Counted from the stretch's first letter, positions 18,700-27,946 are shown. The stretch is 64,000 nt of DNA from Actinobacillus porcitonsillarum (GCF_003101015.1 NZ_CP029206.1:434001-498000), one strand, 5' to 3'. Translations and numbers: made by a program. Notes: a model not told the origin generated them from the sequence alone.

Positions 18700-20466
18700 T
18701 TATTTCTTCTCACTCCCCTGATACATCGCTTCAATATAGTGATGATAGCGTTCCATAATCACTTTACGGCGGAGTTTCAGGGTTGGGGTAATTTCCTCAA
18801 ACTTCGTGCTGAATGCCTGTGGCAAGAGGGTAAATTTCTTCACTTGCTCAAAATGTGCCAGTTCTTTCTGTAAATTTTCAATACGCTTTTCAAACATCTG
18901 CAGAATTTCTGAGTGTTTAATCAGCTCCAAACGATCTTGGTATTTGATATTCAGCTGTTTCGCGTAGGCTTCAAGGCTATCAAAACACGGGACGATCAAC
19001 GCAGAGACATATTTTTTCGCATCGGCAATCACGGCGATTTGCTCGATAAATTTATCTTTCCCCAGCGTGCCTTCAATATATTGCGGAGCAATATATTTGC
19101 CGTTAGAGGTTTTCATCAACTCTTTTATGCGATCCGTAATATAAAGATTTCCCTCTACATCAAACTCACCAGCATCGCCTGTTTTCAAAAAGCCATCTTC
19201 GGTAAATGCGGAAGCCGTTTCCTCTGGCTTTTTGTAATAACCACGCATAACCATGCCGCCACGCACGAGAATTTCATTATTCTCGCCAATACGCACTTCC
19301 GCATTTGGCATCAATTTACCGATGGATTTAACATTAAAGCCGTCCGCCTCCCAGCACGATACGGTTGCGGTAGTTTCTGTCATACCATAACCTAGCTTGA
19401 TGTTAATGCCAATCGCTTGGAAAAATGCACCAATGGCGGGTTCTAATTTTGCGCCACCACAAGGCATCATTCGGATATTACCGCCCAACAATGCTCGCAA
19501 TTTGCTTAGCACCAGTTTATCGGCTAATTTGAAAGCGAGGCCTTTTCGACCTTTTTGTGCCGTACGAATTGCCCAATGAAACAGTGCTCTACGATGAAGT
19601 GGTGCTTGGTTTACTTTATCCCAAATAGCGGTGTACATTTTTTCGTATAAACGAGGCACGGCACACATTAAGCTCGGTTTTAGTTCTATGAGTGCTTGGC
19701 GCACTTCATTGGTATTTTCTAAATAACATATCGTTGCACCGCGATGTAACATGTAGGCAACCCACGCACGCTCAAAAATATGCGAGAACGGTAAAAATGA
19801 AAGAGTGCTGTCTTTTTCATCAATATGAGGTAAAGCCAAATCGTGTGCAGTCAGCTGATGGGCAATATTGGCAAAATCCAGCATAACGCCTTTCGGTTCG
19901 CCGGTGGTGCCTGAAGTATAAAGAATTGTGAATAAATCTGATAATGAACGCTCTGCCAAACGTTCCGCCAAAATAGCAGAAAAATCCGTATTTTTAACCG
20001 CTTGTAAATCGTCCCAAGAAATTACTCGTGGGTTATCTGCGGATAAATTGGGCTTCATTAGCACAATTTTCTCTAAATGCGGACAATTTTCTGCAATGCT
20101 TAACACTACGTCTAACTGTTCTTGATCGCCAACAAAGATGATTTTTGCTTCGGAGTGATTTAGAACATAAGCGGTTTGATTTGCGTTGTTCGTTGCATAA
20201 ATCGGCACGGTAATCGCACGAATTTGTAATACAGCTAGATCTGTAATGGTCCAATTTGGCATATTTTGAGCAAATATCGCCACACGATCTTGCACATTCA
20301 CGCCATAAGCTAACAATGCTTGAGAAAGTTTATCAACTTGACTTTGGAAGGATTGCCAAGAAATATCTACCCATTTGCCATTTTCTTTATGGCGTAATGC
20401 CGTAGTATGGGCTAATTTTTTTGCTTGCTCGCGAAAGCGAGAGATAAGATGAAGATCAGATTTCAT
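18700..20466 (-). CDS. AMP-forming long-chain acyl-CoA ligase (FadD-like)
   Basis: 588 residues of the ANL superfamily. The AMP-binding motif [12 protein letters not shown] lies near residue 186, [13 protein letters not shown] near 360 and the hinge/ATP motif [18 protein letters not shown] near 425, followed by [14 protein letters not shown]. It probably activates fatty acids to acyl-CoA at the inner face of the membrane; H. influenzae HI0002 is a likely relative. The distance from classical FadD means the chain-length preference is open. It is monocistronic, ended by a USS terminator. Confidence 0.88.
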   Translation of the reverse strand: MKSDLHLISRFREQAKKLAHTTALRHKENGKWVDISWQSFQSQVDKLSQALLAYGVNVQDRVAIFAQNMPNWTITDLAVLQIRAITVPIYATNNANQTAYVLNHSEAKIIFVGDQEQLDVVLSIAENCPHLEKIVLMKPNLSADNPRVISWDDLQAVKNTDFSAILAERLAERSLSDLFTILYTSGTTGEPKGVMLDFANIAHQLTAHDLALPHIDEKDSTLSFLPFSHIFERAWVAYMLHRGATICYLENTNEVRQALIELKPSLMCAVPRLYEKMYTAIWDKVNQAPLHRRALFHWAIRTAQKGRKGLAFKLADKLVLSKLRALLGGNIRMMPCGGAKLEPAIGAFFQAIGINIKLGYGMTETTATVSCWEADGFNVKSIGKLMPNAEVRIGENNEILVRGGMVMRGYYKKPEETASAFTEDGFLKTGDAGEFDVEGNLYITDRIKELMKTSNGKYIAPQYIEGTLGKDKFIEQIAVIADAKKYVSALIVPCFDSLEAYAKQLNIKYQDRLELIKHSEILQMFEKRIENLQKELAHFEQVKKFTLLPQAFSTKFEEITPTLKLRRKVIMERYHHYIEAMYQGSEKK

Positions 20467-20625
20467 AGATAATATTTTTTAGTGTACAGTTGTTCGCTAA
20501 TATAAATTCTTTTAACGAAAATGCAAGAGTAACAAGCTAAAAAAAGGTACAACCGTTCTCTGAAAAACAATTCCCATATTAAATTGTACATCTTTTGAAA
20601 TTTGAATAACATAGTAGAAATATAT

Positions 20626-20648
20626 AGGGACGCCAGCGTAGCGTCCCT
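20626..20648. repeat. REP-like palindrome, GGGACGCC family (single copy)
   Basis: GGGACGCCAGCG-TAGCGTCCC is a near-perfect palindrome matching the cores of the doublets at 27788-27917 and 56232-56363. It stands alone in the 240-base gap between the acyl-CoA ligase and UPF0597 genes, where I see no gene. Confidence 0.8.
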
Positions 20649-20705
20649 ACTTATCCTTTACGAAATTAAAGATTTGTGAGTTTACAACATAATACCGCTT
20701 GCACC

Positions 20706-22007
20706 TTAAACGCCCTTCGGCTTACTGACCATTATCTCAATCACCTGGCGGTCGGTATATTGCATACTTCTTGAGGCAATCGCACAGAGATTATTGATTG
20801 AGCGGTCAATTTGGTGTTCGACAATCCCTTCGTTGCCGGTAACTTGAGTATCATCAAGTGCCATTAAAATCGATTTATAGCTTGAACTTACGCTGGTAGA
20901 AACTTTCATCGCACAGCTGTTTGCCGCTCCATCGCAAATAATGCCGCTAATATCGCCAATCATACTGCTGATTGCCATACTGATCGCCTCAAATTTGCCG
21001 GTAAGCAACCACGCTACGCCGGCACAACTGCCCATGGCGGCTGTCGTTACGGCACAGAGTGCGGAAAGTTTTGGTAATTTGCTGTGAATATAAATCGCCA
21101 TTAAATGTGAAAGGAATAATGCGCGAATTTGTTGTTCTTCACTGGCTTGCAAATGACGAGCCACAACCACAACCGGCATGGTTGCCGTAATGCCTTGGTT
21201 GCCCGAGCCTGAATTACTCATTGCCGGTAAATTTGCCCCGCCCATTCGAGCATCACTCGCCGCAGTCGTTTCAATCACAATGCGGTTAAGCAAATCATCG
21301 CTAATCAGACCTTTACCAATCTGTTTTTGTAACGTTCTGCCGATATGTAAACCGTAATCGGTGCGTAATCCTTCCTGTGAAAGCGCCGAATTAAGCTTAG
21401 CGGCTTCTTGAATAAAACGGATTTTGTCTAGCTCCACACTTAATGAGAAGTCATAAATATCTTTTGCCGTTAAATGTGCAAAAACGCTATTGGCATTTTC
21501 ACTTTCCACCAAACAAGGTACGGAGAAAATGACCTCGCCGTTTTTCTCAATATAAATCACGTTTGTATGATGCGCTGCAATTCGCACGGTAACTTGTTGA
21601 TCAGCAGCGAATAACGTGGCTTCTGAATACAAAATATGTTCGGTATCGAAAATCGCAACATTGACTTTCTGTTCGCTCATCATCTGTTTAGCAAGCACAA
21701 CCTGCTCGGCACTGATATTTTTTAGCACTTCCAAACCGGCTGTGGGATCACCGCCAATCGCACCGATGGCTGCCGCCATGGTTAAACCGACTGTGCCGGT
21801 GTTGGGAACAGTTACCCCCATGCCATTTTTCATTAAATTCGGCGAAACTTTCGCCTCAATACGTTCAGGCAATTGCCCTAAATAGTGACGTGCCGTTGCT
21901 GAAGCGAGGGCAAGTGAAATCGGTTCTGTACAACCCAATGCCGGCACAACTTCTTGTTGAACAACACGTAAAATATCGTTTTCAGTTTGATGATCAAAGG
22001 TTTTCAT
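20706..22007 (-). CDS. UPF0597 / CyuA-like putative L-cysteine desulfidase
   Basis: About 433 residues from the ATG at 22007 (AGAGCAG sits just upstream); an upstream in-frame start would add 11 residues. Belongs to the serine dehydratase alpha-like UPF0597 family: [13 protein letters not shown] near residue 27, [17 protein letters not shown] near 65, [19 protein letters not shown] near 250, and the cysteine-rich C-terminal half with [10 protein letters not shown] and [10 protein letters not shown], whose cysteines resemble iron-sulfur ligands of the beta-elimination enzymes. E. coli YhaM/CyuA degrades cysteine to pyruvate, sulfide and ammonia. Cysteine is the likely substrate but this is inferred by family. 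Confidence 0.82.
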   Translation of the reverse strand: MKTFDHQTENDILRVVQQEVVPALGCTEPISLALASATARHYLGQLPERIEAKVSPNLMKNGMGVTVPNTGTVGLTMAAAIGAIGGDPTAGLEVLKNISAEQVVLAKQMMSEQKVNVAIFDTEHILYSEATLFAADQQVTVRIAAHHTNVIYIEKNGEVIFSVPCLVESENANSVFAHLTAKDIYDFSLSVELDKIRFIQEAAKLNSALSQEGLRTDYGLHIGRTLQKQIGKGLISDDLLNRIVIETTAASDARMGGANLPAMSNSGSGNQGITATMPVVVVARHLQASEEQQIRALFLSHLMAIYIHSKLPKLSALCAVTTAAMGSCAGVAWLLTGKFEAISMAISSMIGDISGIICDGAANSCAMKVSTSVSSSYKSILMALDDTQVTGNEGIVEHQIDRSINNLCAIASRSMQYTDRQVIEIMVSKPKGV

Positions 22008-22144
22008 TTTTCTGCTCTTGTTTATTAAATAATCACTCAAATCAACTTCATTAAAAATAATGAACTTACTCTTTGCTAACCAGTCTTATTTTACAGTTTT
22101 TTTCATCATGATTAACCTCTAAATTACCCCTATAAGGATTTTAA

Positions 22145-22768
22145 ATGAAAGCATTAAAAACATTATTAGCATTAGGCGTTGCAATGACTGTATCAGCAAC
22201 TTCATTTGCAGATACGACTAACCCATTAACTTCGTTAAAAGATACCGCAAAAAGTGCAGCAACCAGCCAAGTAAATGCGGTTAAAGAGTCTGCGGCATCT
22301 GCTGTAACGAATGCAAAAACCACCGCTTCATCTGCTGTAAGCAATACAAAATCATCAGCAACAAGCGCATTAACAAATGCAAAAAGTAATGTGACAGAAA
22401 AAGTCACTTCGGCAAAAACAACTGCAACAACGGCTCGTGATACATTAAATTCAGCAAAAACAACCGCAACTGAAAAAGCAACCTCTGCGAAAACAGCTGT
22501 AACAGAAAAAGCAACTTCAGCTAAAGCGGCAGCAACAGAGAAAGCAACAAGCGTAGCAACGAAAGTAAAAGCATCATCAAAAGTGAATGTGAATACTGCA
22601 GATGCAGCAACATTACAAAGTTTAAGCGGTATTGGTGAAGCAAAAGCGAAAGCGATTGTTGAATACCGTAATAAAGTAGGCAAAATCAAAAGTGCATCAG
22701 AATTATCAAACATTTCAGGTATCGGCGATGCAACAATTGAAAAAATTACGCCTTACTTAACATTCTAA
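22145..22768 (+). CDS. comEA: ComEA-like helix-hairpin-helix DNA-binding protein
   Basis: 207 residues. A signal peptide (MKALKTLLALGVAMTVSATSFA) is followed by a long Ala/Thr/Lys/Ser-rich segment of degenerate TEKATSAK-type repeats (about residues 25-145), probably an extended or helical spacer in the periplasm. The last 62 residues carry a double helix-hairpin-helix: VNVNTADAATLQSLSGIGEA and LSNISGIGDATIEKITPYL. ComEA binds incoming DNA in the periplasm during natural transformation. The domain is as expected, but the long repetitive spacer is unusual compared with the compact Pasteurellaceae homologues. Symbol given by domain. Confidence 0.83.
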   Translation: MKALKTLLALGVAMTVSATSFADTTNPLTSLKDTAKSAATSQVNAVKESAASAVTNAKTTASSAVSNTKSSATSALTNAKSNVTEKVTSAKTTATTARDTLNSAKTTATEKATSAKTAVTEKATSAKAAATEKATSVATKVKASSKVNVNTADAATLQSLSGIGEAKAKAIVEYRNKVGKIKSASELSNISGIGDATIEKITPYLTF

Positions 22769-22798
22769 GCATAAACAATCCCTCAATAAGACCTCAAC

Positions 22799-22846
22799 AA
22801 GCGGTGAATTTTCTACAAGAAATTGTAAAAATGAGCCGCTTTTTTC
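22799..22846 (+). terminator. USS-type terminator after comEA
   Basis: AAGCGG (22799-22804) and CCGCTT (22836-22841) flank an AT-rich loop that contains a smaller TTTC/GAAA hairpin, followed by TTTTT. Confidence 0.6.
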
Positions 22847-22919
22847 ATATTATGGGTTGATTTTACAAAATTCTCCCCCATAACTATGCCGTCTTTATAT
22901 AAACAAAAGGAAAACAATA

Positions 22920-23549
22920 ATGGCTTTAGATTTCAACTCAGTTTCATTCGATAGCGTAGAAGCAAAAGGTGGTTACGGTATCGGTTTACAAATTGGTCAG
23001 CAACTTTTAAGCAGCGGTATGGACGTTGATGCCGAAGCGGTAGCACGTGGTATTTATGATGTATTAAACCAAAACCCACCGGCAGTGGATTTAAACGAAG
23101 TAACCAAAGCATTACAAGAGTTAGGTCAGCGTGCAGAAGAAGCACAAGCGGCAGCGTTCAAAGCAATTGAAGAAGAGAACAAAGCATTCTTAGCAGAAAA
23201 CCAAAAAGCAGCAGGCGTGAAAGTAACCGATAGCGGCTTACAATACGAAGTTTTAACCGAAGGCACCGGTGCAAAACCAACCGCAGACAGCAAAGTACGT
23301 GTTCATTACACAGGTTCTTTAATTGACGGCACAGTCTTTGACAGCTCTGTAAAACGTGGTACTCCGGCAGAATTCCCGGTAGGTGGCGTTATTAAAGGTT
23401 GGACAGAAGCATTACAAATGATGCCGGTAGGTTCAAAATGGCGCTTAACCATTCCACACGAATTAGCTTATGGCGAACGTGGCGCAGGCGCTTCAATCCC
23501 TCCATTTGCAACTTTAATTTTTGAAGTTGAATTATTAGATATTCTTTAA
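22920..23549 (+). CDS. fklB: FKBP-type peptidyl-prolyl isomerase FklB (FKBP22)
   Basis: 209 residues. An N-terminal helical dimerisation domain (residues 1-105, rich in Ala/Glu/Gln) and a C-terminal FKBP domain: [18 protein letters not shown] near 122, [24 protein letters not shown] near 155, and [25 protein letters not shown] at the end. No signal peptide, so cytoplasmic or otherwise unexported, as in E. coli FklB. Preceded by AAGGAAAAC. Closed by a terminator. Confidence 0.95.
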   Translation: MALDFNSVSFDSVEAKGGYGIGLQIGQQLLSSGMDVDAEAVARGIYDVLNQNPPAVDLNEVTKALQELGQRAEEAQAAAFKAIEEENKAFLAENQKAAGVKVTDSGLQYEVLTEGTGAKPTADSKVRVHYTGSLIDGTVFDSSVKRGTPAEFPVGGVIKGWTEALQMMPVGSKWRLTIPHELAYGERGAGASIPPFATLIFEVELLDIL

Positions 23550-23559
23550 TCTAAAACTC

Positions 23560-23589
23560 AAAACCCTAGTGTAAAAGCTGGGGTTTTGT
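23560..23589 (+). terminator. Terminator of fklB
   Basis: AAAACCC-AG and CT-GGGGTTTT form a stem with a small bulge around GTAAAAG-type loop sequence, then TTGTT. Confidence 0.75.
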
Positions 23590-23610
23590 TATATAAACCC
23601 ACCAAAAATG

Positions 23611-23673
23611 AAGCGGTCTGATTTTGCAAATAATTTACAAATTCAGACCGCTTTACTTCACACACAACAAAGG
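23611..23673. repeat. 63-bp direct repeat, left copy (USS hairpin)
   Basis: Identical over 63 bp to 27668-27730; bases just outside both copies differ. The repeat contains an inverted pair AAGCGGTCTGA... / ...TCAGACCGCTT around TTTGCAAATAATTTACAAA, that is a terminator-like hairpin made of two uptake-signal cores, plus 20 bases of shared flank. It marks the left end of the four-gene cassette. Confidence 0.97.
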
Positions 23674-23676
23674 GCA

Positions 23677-24525
23677 TCATTTCTTTTTATTTGCAATATA
23701 TAACCCTACAAGAATAATAAACATTCCTAAGATTTCTTTAAACGATAAATTTTCGTTAAAAATAAAATAGGCATAAAGTGCTGAAATTACAGGTTGAGTT
23801 AGAACAAGTAAAGAAGCATAACTTGCTTTGATTTTACCTAAGCAATAACTCAAACCACCTTGTCCTAAAATTTGAGATAGTAATGCCAACCCAATTAAAG
23901 GATAGAAATCTTTAAATGTATAAGGTATATATATTCCTTCTAGGATCAGTGATACGGGCAAGAGTATAATTAAACATCCTATGCTAGCATAACTCATAAG
24001 CTGAATAGTTGATACCTTGGTTCTTAATTTATATACTGTTGCAATAAATAAACCATAAAATATAGATGTTAATATAGCTAGCCCATCTCCTTTAAAATTA
24101 TTTAAAGTAGGATTTACTTTTCCACCCATCAATACAATAATGCCAATAAAAATTATACCTCCACCTAAAATAAATTCCCTTGAGATTTTTTCTTTGTAGA
24201 TAAAATATGAAATTGGAATAACAGTAAATGGGACAAGATTAGCTAATAAATTCGCATTTGCTACCGTAGTATATGAGAAAGAGATATTCCATAAAATGAG
24301 ATCTAGAGCAAGAAACACACCTGCGCAGATTGCTATCATTTTTTCTTTACTATTCATAACATATTCATATTTATTCACTTTTGTTAATAAAAAGAATATT
24401 GGTAATGAAAATAAAACCCTATACATTCCTGTTGTTATTGCTGGAAATTGACTTAATTTAACAAATATACCGCCTAAAGCTAAGCAACAAATAGATAATA
24501 ATACAAATAATAGATAGCGATTCAT
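23677..24525 (-). CDS. EamA/DMT-family membrane exporter
   Basis: 282 residues, ten predicted membrane helices in two EamA halves (about 5-135 and 145-280), with the typical conserved ends TQPVISALYAYFIFNENLS. E. coli EamA (YdeD) of this superfamily exports O-acetylserine and cysteine. Here the gene is the last of a three-gene operon with a serine acetyltransferase and a cysteine-synthase-like enzyme; one base separates its start from the acetyltransferase stop, so export of a product of those enzymes is a reasonable inference. The stop lies only three bases from the end of the 63-bp repeat. Strongly AT-rich. Confidence 0.82.
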   Translation of the reverse strand: MNRYLLFVLLSICCLALGGIFVKLSQFPAITTGMYRVLFSLPIFFLLTKVNKYEYVMNSKEKMIAICAGVFLALDLILWNISFSYTTVANANLLANLVPFTVIPISYFIYKEKISREFILGGGIIFIGIIVLMGGKVNPTLNNFKGDGLAILTSIFYGLFIATVYKLRTKVSTIQLMSYASIGCLIILLPVSLILEGIYIPYTFKDFYPLIGLALLSQILGQGGLSYCLGKIKASYASLLVLTQPVISALYAYFIFNENLSFKEILGMFIILVGLYIANKKK

Positions 24526-24526
24526 T

Positions 24527-25189
24527 TTAACTCCGTATAATTTGATTTTCCGATTTTAGTAATACAGAATGGTTAGCAGGAATATCTTCAGTTACCATAC
24601 AATTAGCACCAATAAATACATTATCACCTATATTTATAGGGCCGAATAATTTAGCAAAAGATCCTATTTGTACATTATTTCCCAGTTTTGGGTGTCTAGC
24701 TTCTTTAGGGTTTCCTGATATACCTCTAGCCCCAAGAATTACCCCTCCTAAAATATAATTATCATCGCCGATTTCCGCTGTTTCTCCTATAACAGTCCCT
24801 ATACCATGATCTAATACAAATCTTGCGCCAATTTTTGCAAAAGGATTTATTTCAGCACCTGAAAGAAGCTTTCCTTTAGCAGATAACATCAATGCATATT
24901 GATATTTCTTCTCATTAAAAGAAAAATCATCCGTATTTATCAATAAAATAGAATGGGCAATTCTATAATATAAAATAGCTTTATATGATGTATAACCATA
25001 TAAGATATTTCTCGGTTTTCCTTTGGCAGCAGGATCCTTCTGTGCAAAAGCTAATAAATCACCTAGAATATCTTTTAATAATTTTTCTCTATCTAATGCA
25101 TTAGATAGTACCTTTATAAAGGCATTATCTGTGATTTTATTAAGAATCTCAGTCAAAATAGAATCTAGTTCCTGTTGAAGGTTTTTCAT
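24527..25189 (-). CDS. Serine O-acetyltransferase (CysE-like)
   Basis: 220 residues, shorter than E. coli CysE (273). N-terminal helical part (1-100), then a left-handed beta-helix of hexapeptides. The acetyltransferase active-site segment is clear: VLDHGIGTVIGETAEIG with D127 and H128, then ILGGVILGARG and ARHPKLGNNVQIGS. The C-terminus ends KSENQIIRS and lacks the canonical terminal Ile tail by which CysE docks into cysteine synthase, so the usual complex may not form. It makes O-acetylserine from serine and acetyl-CoA. Middle gene of the operon, 11 bases after the cysteine-synthase-like gene. Confidence 0.85.
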   Translation of the reverse strand: MKNLQQELDSILTEILNKITDNAFIKVLSNALDREKLLKDILGDLLAFAQKDPAAKGKPRNILYGYTSYKAILYYRIAHSILLINTDDFSFNEKKYQYALMLSAKGKLLSGAEINPFAKIGARFVLDHGIGTVIGETAEIGDDNYILGGVILGARGISGNPKEARHPKLGNNVQIGSFAKLFGPINIGDNVFIGANCMVTEDIPANHSVLLKSENQIIRS

Positions 25190-25200
25190 AATGTCTCCTA

Positions 25201-26100
25201 TTAGCTAAAATGTGGAAGGTAACTCTTACCACTATCCGGTGCTACAGTAACAATATTACAAGTATTAGGATATTTTGTAGCTAGCTTCATCGCAGCCAAA
25301 ATATTGGCTCCTGAAGATAACCCTACAAATATACCTTGATTTTTTGCTAACCAATTTATTAGCTCTAAAACTTCTGAATATTTCACAGATAACATGCCGT
25401 TTAACATACATTTATCAAAAAATACTGATTCAATTCCTACACTAATAGCCTCGATTTTATGGGGAATCGTTTTATTATGAATATAATCACATCCCTCAGG
25501 CTGAACCCCATAGATCGATATATTTGGATCAAACTCTCTTAATCTTTTACTAACTCCTCCTATGGTTCCACCGCTACCTATACCAGCAACAAAGCATTGA
25601 ATATTTCCATTCAACTGAGATAATAGTTCTTCCCCTGTTCCTAAATAATGTGCTTTAGGATTTGATAAATTATGAAATTGATCTAAATGATAATATTCTT
25701 TATTTTCTTCTAATAATTTATTAGCTAAGCGAATATGAGAACCAACCCCCGTTGTATGATCAGATAAAATTATTTGAGCACCATACTGTTTCAATACATT
25801 AATTTTTTCTTTGCTAAAATTATCAGGTATAACTAAAGTCAAATTATACCCTCTTATAGCTGAAATAAATGCTAATCCCATTCCTGTATTCCCACCAGTA
25901 GCTTCTAGTAAATACATTCCTTTCTTTAACTTTCCTTGCTCTTCAGCATCAACAATCATTTGATTAGCTACACGTGATTTTATACTACCTGCAGGATTAA
26001 ACTCTTCTAGTTTCACATAAACATTAGCGTAGCCATCTCCCAATATATTTTGAACCTTCACTAATGGTGTATTACCCATATACTTTTCTAATTTATACAT
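25201..26100 (-). CDS. PLP-dependent cysteine synthase-like beta-substituting enzyme
   Basis: 299 residues, fold type II. The PLP lysine is K41 in NPAGSIKSR, and the substrate loop reads EATGGNTG (66-73), where CysK has TSGNTG. GIGSGGTIGG binds the cofactor phosphate and VGLSSGAN lies near the C-terminus. It should replace the acetyl group of O-acetylserine by a nucleophile: sulfide (giving cysteine), homocysteine, cyanide or an amine. The altered loop (Ser to Gly) leaves the nucleophile open. First gene of the minus-strand operon with the acetyltransferase and exporter. Confidence 0.85.
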   Translation of the reverse strand: MYKLEKYMGNTPLVKVQNILGDGYANVYVKLEEFNPAGSIKSRVANQMIVDAEEQGKLKKGMYLLEATGGNTGMGLAFISAIRGYNLTLVIPDNFSKEKINVLKQYGAQIILSDHTTGVGSHIRLANKLLEENKEYYHLDQFHNLSNPKAHYLGTGEELLSQLNGNIQCFVAGIGSGGTIGGVSKRLREFDPNISIYGVQPEGCDYIHNKTIPHKIEAISVGIESVFFDKCMLNGMLSVKYSEVLELINWLAKNQGIFVGLSSGANILAAMKLATKYPNTCNIVTVAPDSGKSYLPHFS

Positions 26101-26162
26101 TTTTTTCTCCTATAAGATGTTGTAAAGCATATTTACTATACTAAAAAATACCAATACACTAC

Positions 26163-26214
26163 CTATACAATCTGTACATATAAAAAATAACTGTGCAGAT
26201 AGATTTTCTATACA
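26163..26214. promoter_or_regulatory. Candidate MocR operator in the divergent promoter region
   Basis: Two copies of CTATACA (26163-26169, 26208-26214) bracket an inverted pair ATCTGTACA (26170-26178) / TGTGCAGAT (26192-26200), 8 of 9 positions matching. It lies in the 134-base gap between the regulator and the biosynthesis operon, where MocR-type proteins usually bind both direct and inverted repeats. Confidence 0.45.
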
Positions 26215-26234
26215 CTTTTAGTGAGGAGTAAAAT

Positions 26235-27632
26235 TTGAAGAAAAAAACGAGAGTTCAAGAAGTTTGTGATTGGGTTATTGATAAGATTGAAAGAAATATT
26301 TATTTACCTAGACATAAAATTCCATCAATTCGACAATTAGCACTAAAACTGAACATATCAACTTTTTCAGTAGCTCAAGGTTACGATTTACTCGTATCTA
26401 TGGGGTATATCAAATCATTAAGTGGTTCTGGCTTTTTTGTCTGTGAAAAAGTTGATATTTCTGATGAAATTAATTTAGCGCCATCCCTTATAAATAATGT
26501 ATTAGATACAGGGTGGTTAATGAGCCATTTATTTAGTGAACTACCAAAGAATAAGGCTCCTGGAAGTGGATTATTGCCTGATGAATGGCTATTAGATTCA
26601 GAAATTATTTCAAATGCCATTAGAAAATCTGCAAAAGAAGCATCCGAATTTATATACTCCTATGGACATATTCAAGGTTATCAACCACTAAGAGAATTAT
26701 TTTCAAAACAACTAGATGAACTAGGCATTAAAGTAAATCCGAGTACAATAATTACAATGCCTGGGGTATCCTCTGCGATTCAAACGGTACTAAGAGCCTT
26801 AGTTAAAGAAAATGATTATGTTATTGTTGATGATCCTAGCTGGTTTTGGCTACTTGGCTGTTTACACCAATTAAATTTAAAAGTATTAAGCGTACCTAGA
26901 GATTCAAATGGTCCTGATATTGAAAAATTTGAGAATATATTGAAAGAGTATAATCCTAAGCTCTATATAACTAACAGCACATTAAATAATCCAACCTCCT
27001 ATAATATTTCTCCTTCTGTTATGTATAAAGTATTAAATCTACTTCATAAATATGATGCTTATTTATTAGAGGATGATATTTACAGCCATCTTGAAGAACC
27101 TAGAAAAACGCTACGATATGCCTCTTTAGATCAATTAGAACGAGTATTTTATACAACTGGTGTATCTAAAGTGCTTGGTGCAAATTGGCGAGTTGGCTTT
27201 TTATGTACTCCAAATAACTTTCTTGAAAAAATATTAAGACAGAAGATGTTATCTAATATGACCAGTACAGAATTAACAGAAAGAGCAATCCATAAAATAT
27301 GGTTACATCCAAGTTATAAAAAACATATTGATGAGATGAAAATTAAATTAACTAGAAAACATGAAAAGTTAAAAAAAGAACTAGAAAAAATAGGTCTTGA
27401 ATACCCCAAAGATTGTAATATTGGTATATTTTTATGGATCAATACTCATTTAGATACTACTCAAATGGCGATAGAAGCAAGTAAAGAAGAATTCCTATTG
27501 GCACCAGGATATTTATTTTCTCAACATTCGGATTTTTCTACATATTTACGCTTGAATGTTACTCGTACCAATGAAGAATTTATATCATGGCTAAGTACCT
27601 ACAAATTAAGGAATTATAAAAAGATTGACTAG
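26235..27632 (+). CDS. MocR-type transcription regulator (GntR HTH + aminotransferase fold)
   Basis: 465 residues starting at TTG: GAGGAG lies 6 bases upstream and no ATG fits. The N-terminal winged helix (HKIPSIRQLALKLNISTFSVAQGYDLLVSMGYI, residues 26-58) is GntR type. The rest is an aminotransferase class I fold with PLP-binding lysine K312 in TTGVSKVLG and the aspartate in LEDDIYSHLEE. Such proteins sense PLP adducts with amino acids or amines and control neighbouring genes. It is divergent from the acetyltransferase/synthase/exporter operon and therefore its probable regulator. Confidence 0.9.
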   Translation: MKKKTRVQEVCDWVIDKIERNIYLPRHKIPSIRQLALKLNISTFSVAQGYDLLVSMGYIKSLSGSGFFVCEKVDISDEINLAPSLINNVLDTGWLMSHLFSELPKNKAPGSGLLPDEWLLDSEIISNAIRKSAKEASEFIYSYGHIQGYQPLRELFSKQLDELGIKVNPSTIITMPGVSSAIQTVLRALVKENDYVIVDDPSWFWLLGCLHQLNLKVLSVPRDSNGPDIEKFENILKEYNPKLYITNSTLNNPTSYNISPSVMYKVLNLLHKYDAYLLEDDIYSHLEEPRKTLRYASLDQLERVFYTTGVSKVLGANWRVGFLCTPNNFLEKILRQKMLSNMTSTELTERAIHKIWLHPSYKKHIDEMKIKLTRKHEKLKKELEKIGLEYPKDCNIGIFLWINTHLDTTQMAIEASKEEFLLAPGYLFSQHSDFSTYLRLNVTRTNEEFISWLSTYKLRNYKKID

Positions 27633-27667
27633 TTCCTTTTCAATATAAAGCACTAATATAACAGCAA

Positions 27668-27730
27668 AAGCGGTCTGATTTTGCAAATAATTTACAAATT
27701 CAGACCGCTTTACTTCACACACAACAAAGG
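27668..27730. repeat. 63-bp direct repeat, right copy (USS hairpin)
   Basis: Identical to 23611-23673 in the same orientation; it ends the four-gene cassette. One repeat plus the interior gives a 4057-bp unit. It could also serve as terminator of the MocR gene, 36 bases after its stop. Confidence 0.97.
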
Positions 27731-27737
27731 AAATTAC

Positions 27738-27946
27738 GGTATTACGTAGCAAATGCACTATTATTAATTTGGTAAAATAGCATAGAAGGGACGCCACGCT
27801 GGCGTCCGTCATAAATATAGCATAAGTAAGCAATTCCACATCTACAAAGCGACAGTCATACTGTCAATAATATATTTTTGTTAGGATGCTCTGAAACGGA
27901 CGCCAGCGTGGCGTCCCTACGTATATCTTGTACAACTGCTATATAA
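27738..27946. mobile_element. MITE-like REP doublet, copy 1
   Basis: The 320-base gap between the MocR gene and ulaF holds this element and no gene. It runs from GGTATTACGTAGCAAATGCAC (27738-27758) through a palindrome GGACGCCACGCTGGCGTCC (27789-27807) and its inverse (27898-27916) to a right end (TACAACTGCTATATAAAC) that is a diverged inverse of the left end. A related doublet lies at 56231-56388. No coding capacity, so it would need a transposase in trans. Confidence 0.75.

Noticed and set aside
22141..22713. A 190-residue minus-strand frame opposite comEA
   Set aside because: Its composition (Ala/Val/Phe-rich) simply mirrors the low-complexity spacer of the plus-strand gene, which has a signal peptide and a known domain.
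23611..27730. Composite transposon or integron for the four-gene cassette
   Set aside because: No transposase, integrase or terminal inverted repeats are present; the ends are direct copies of a USS hairpin.
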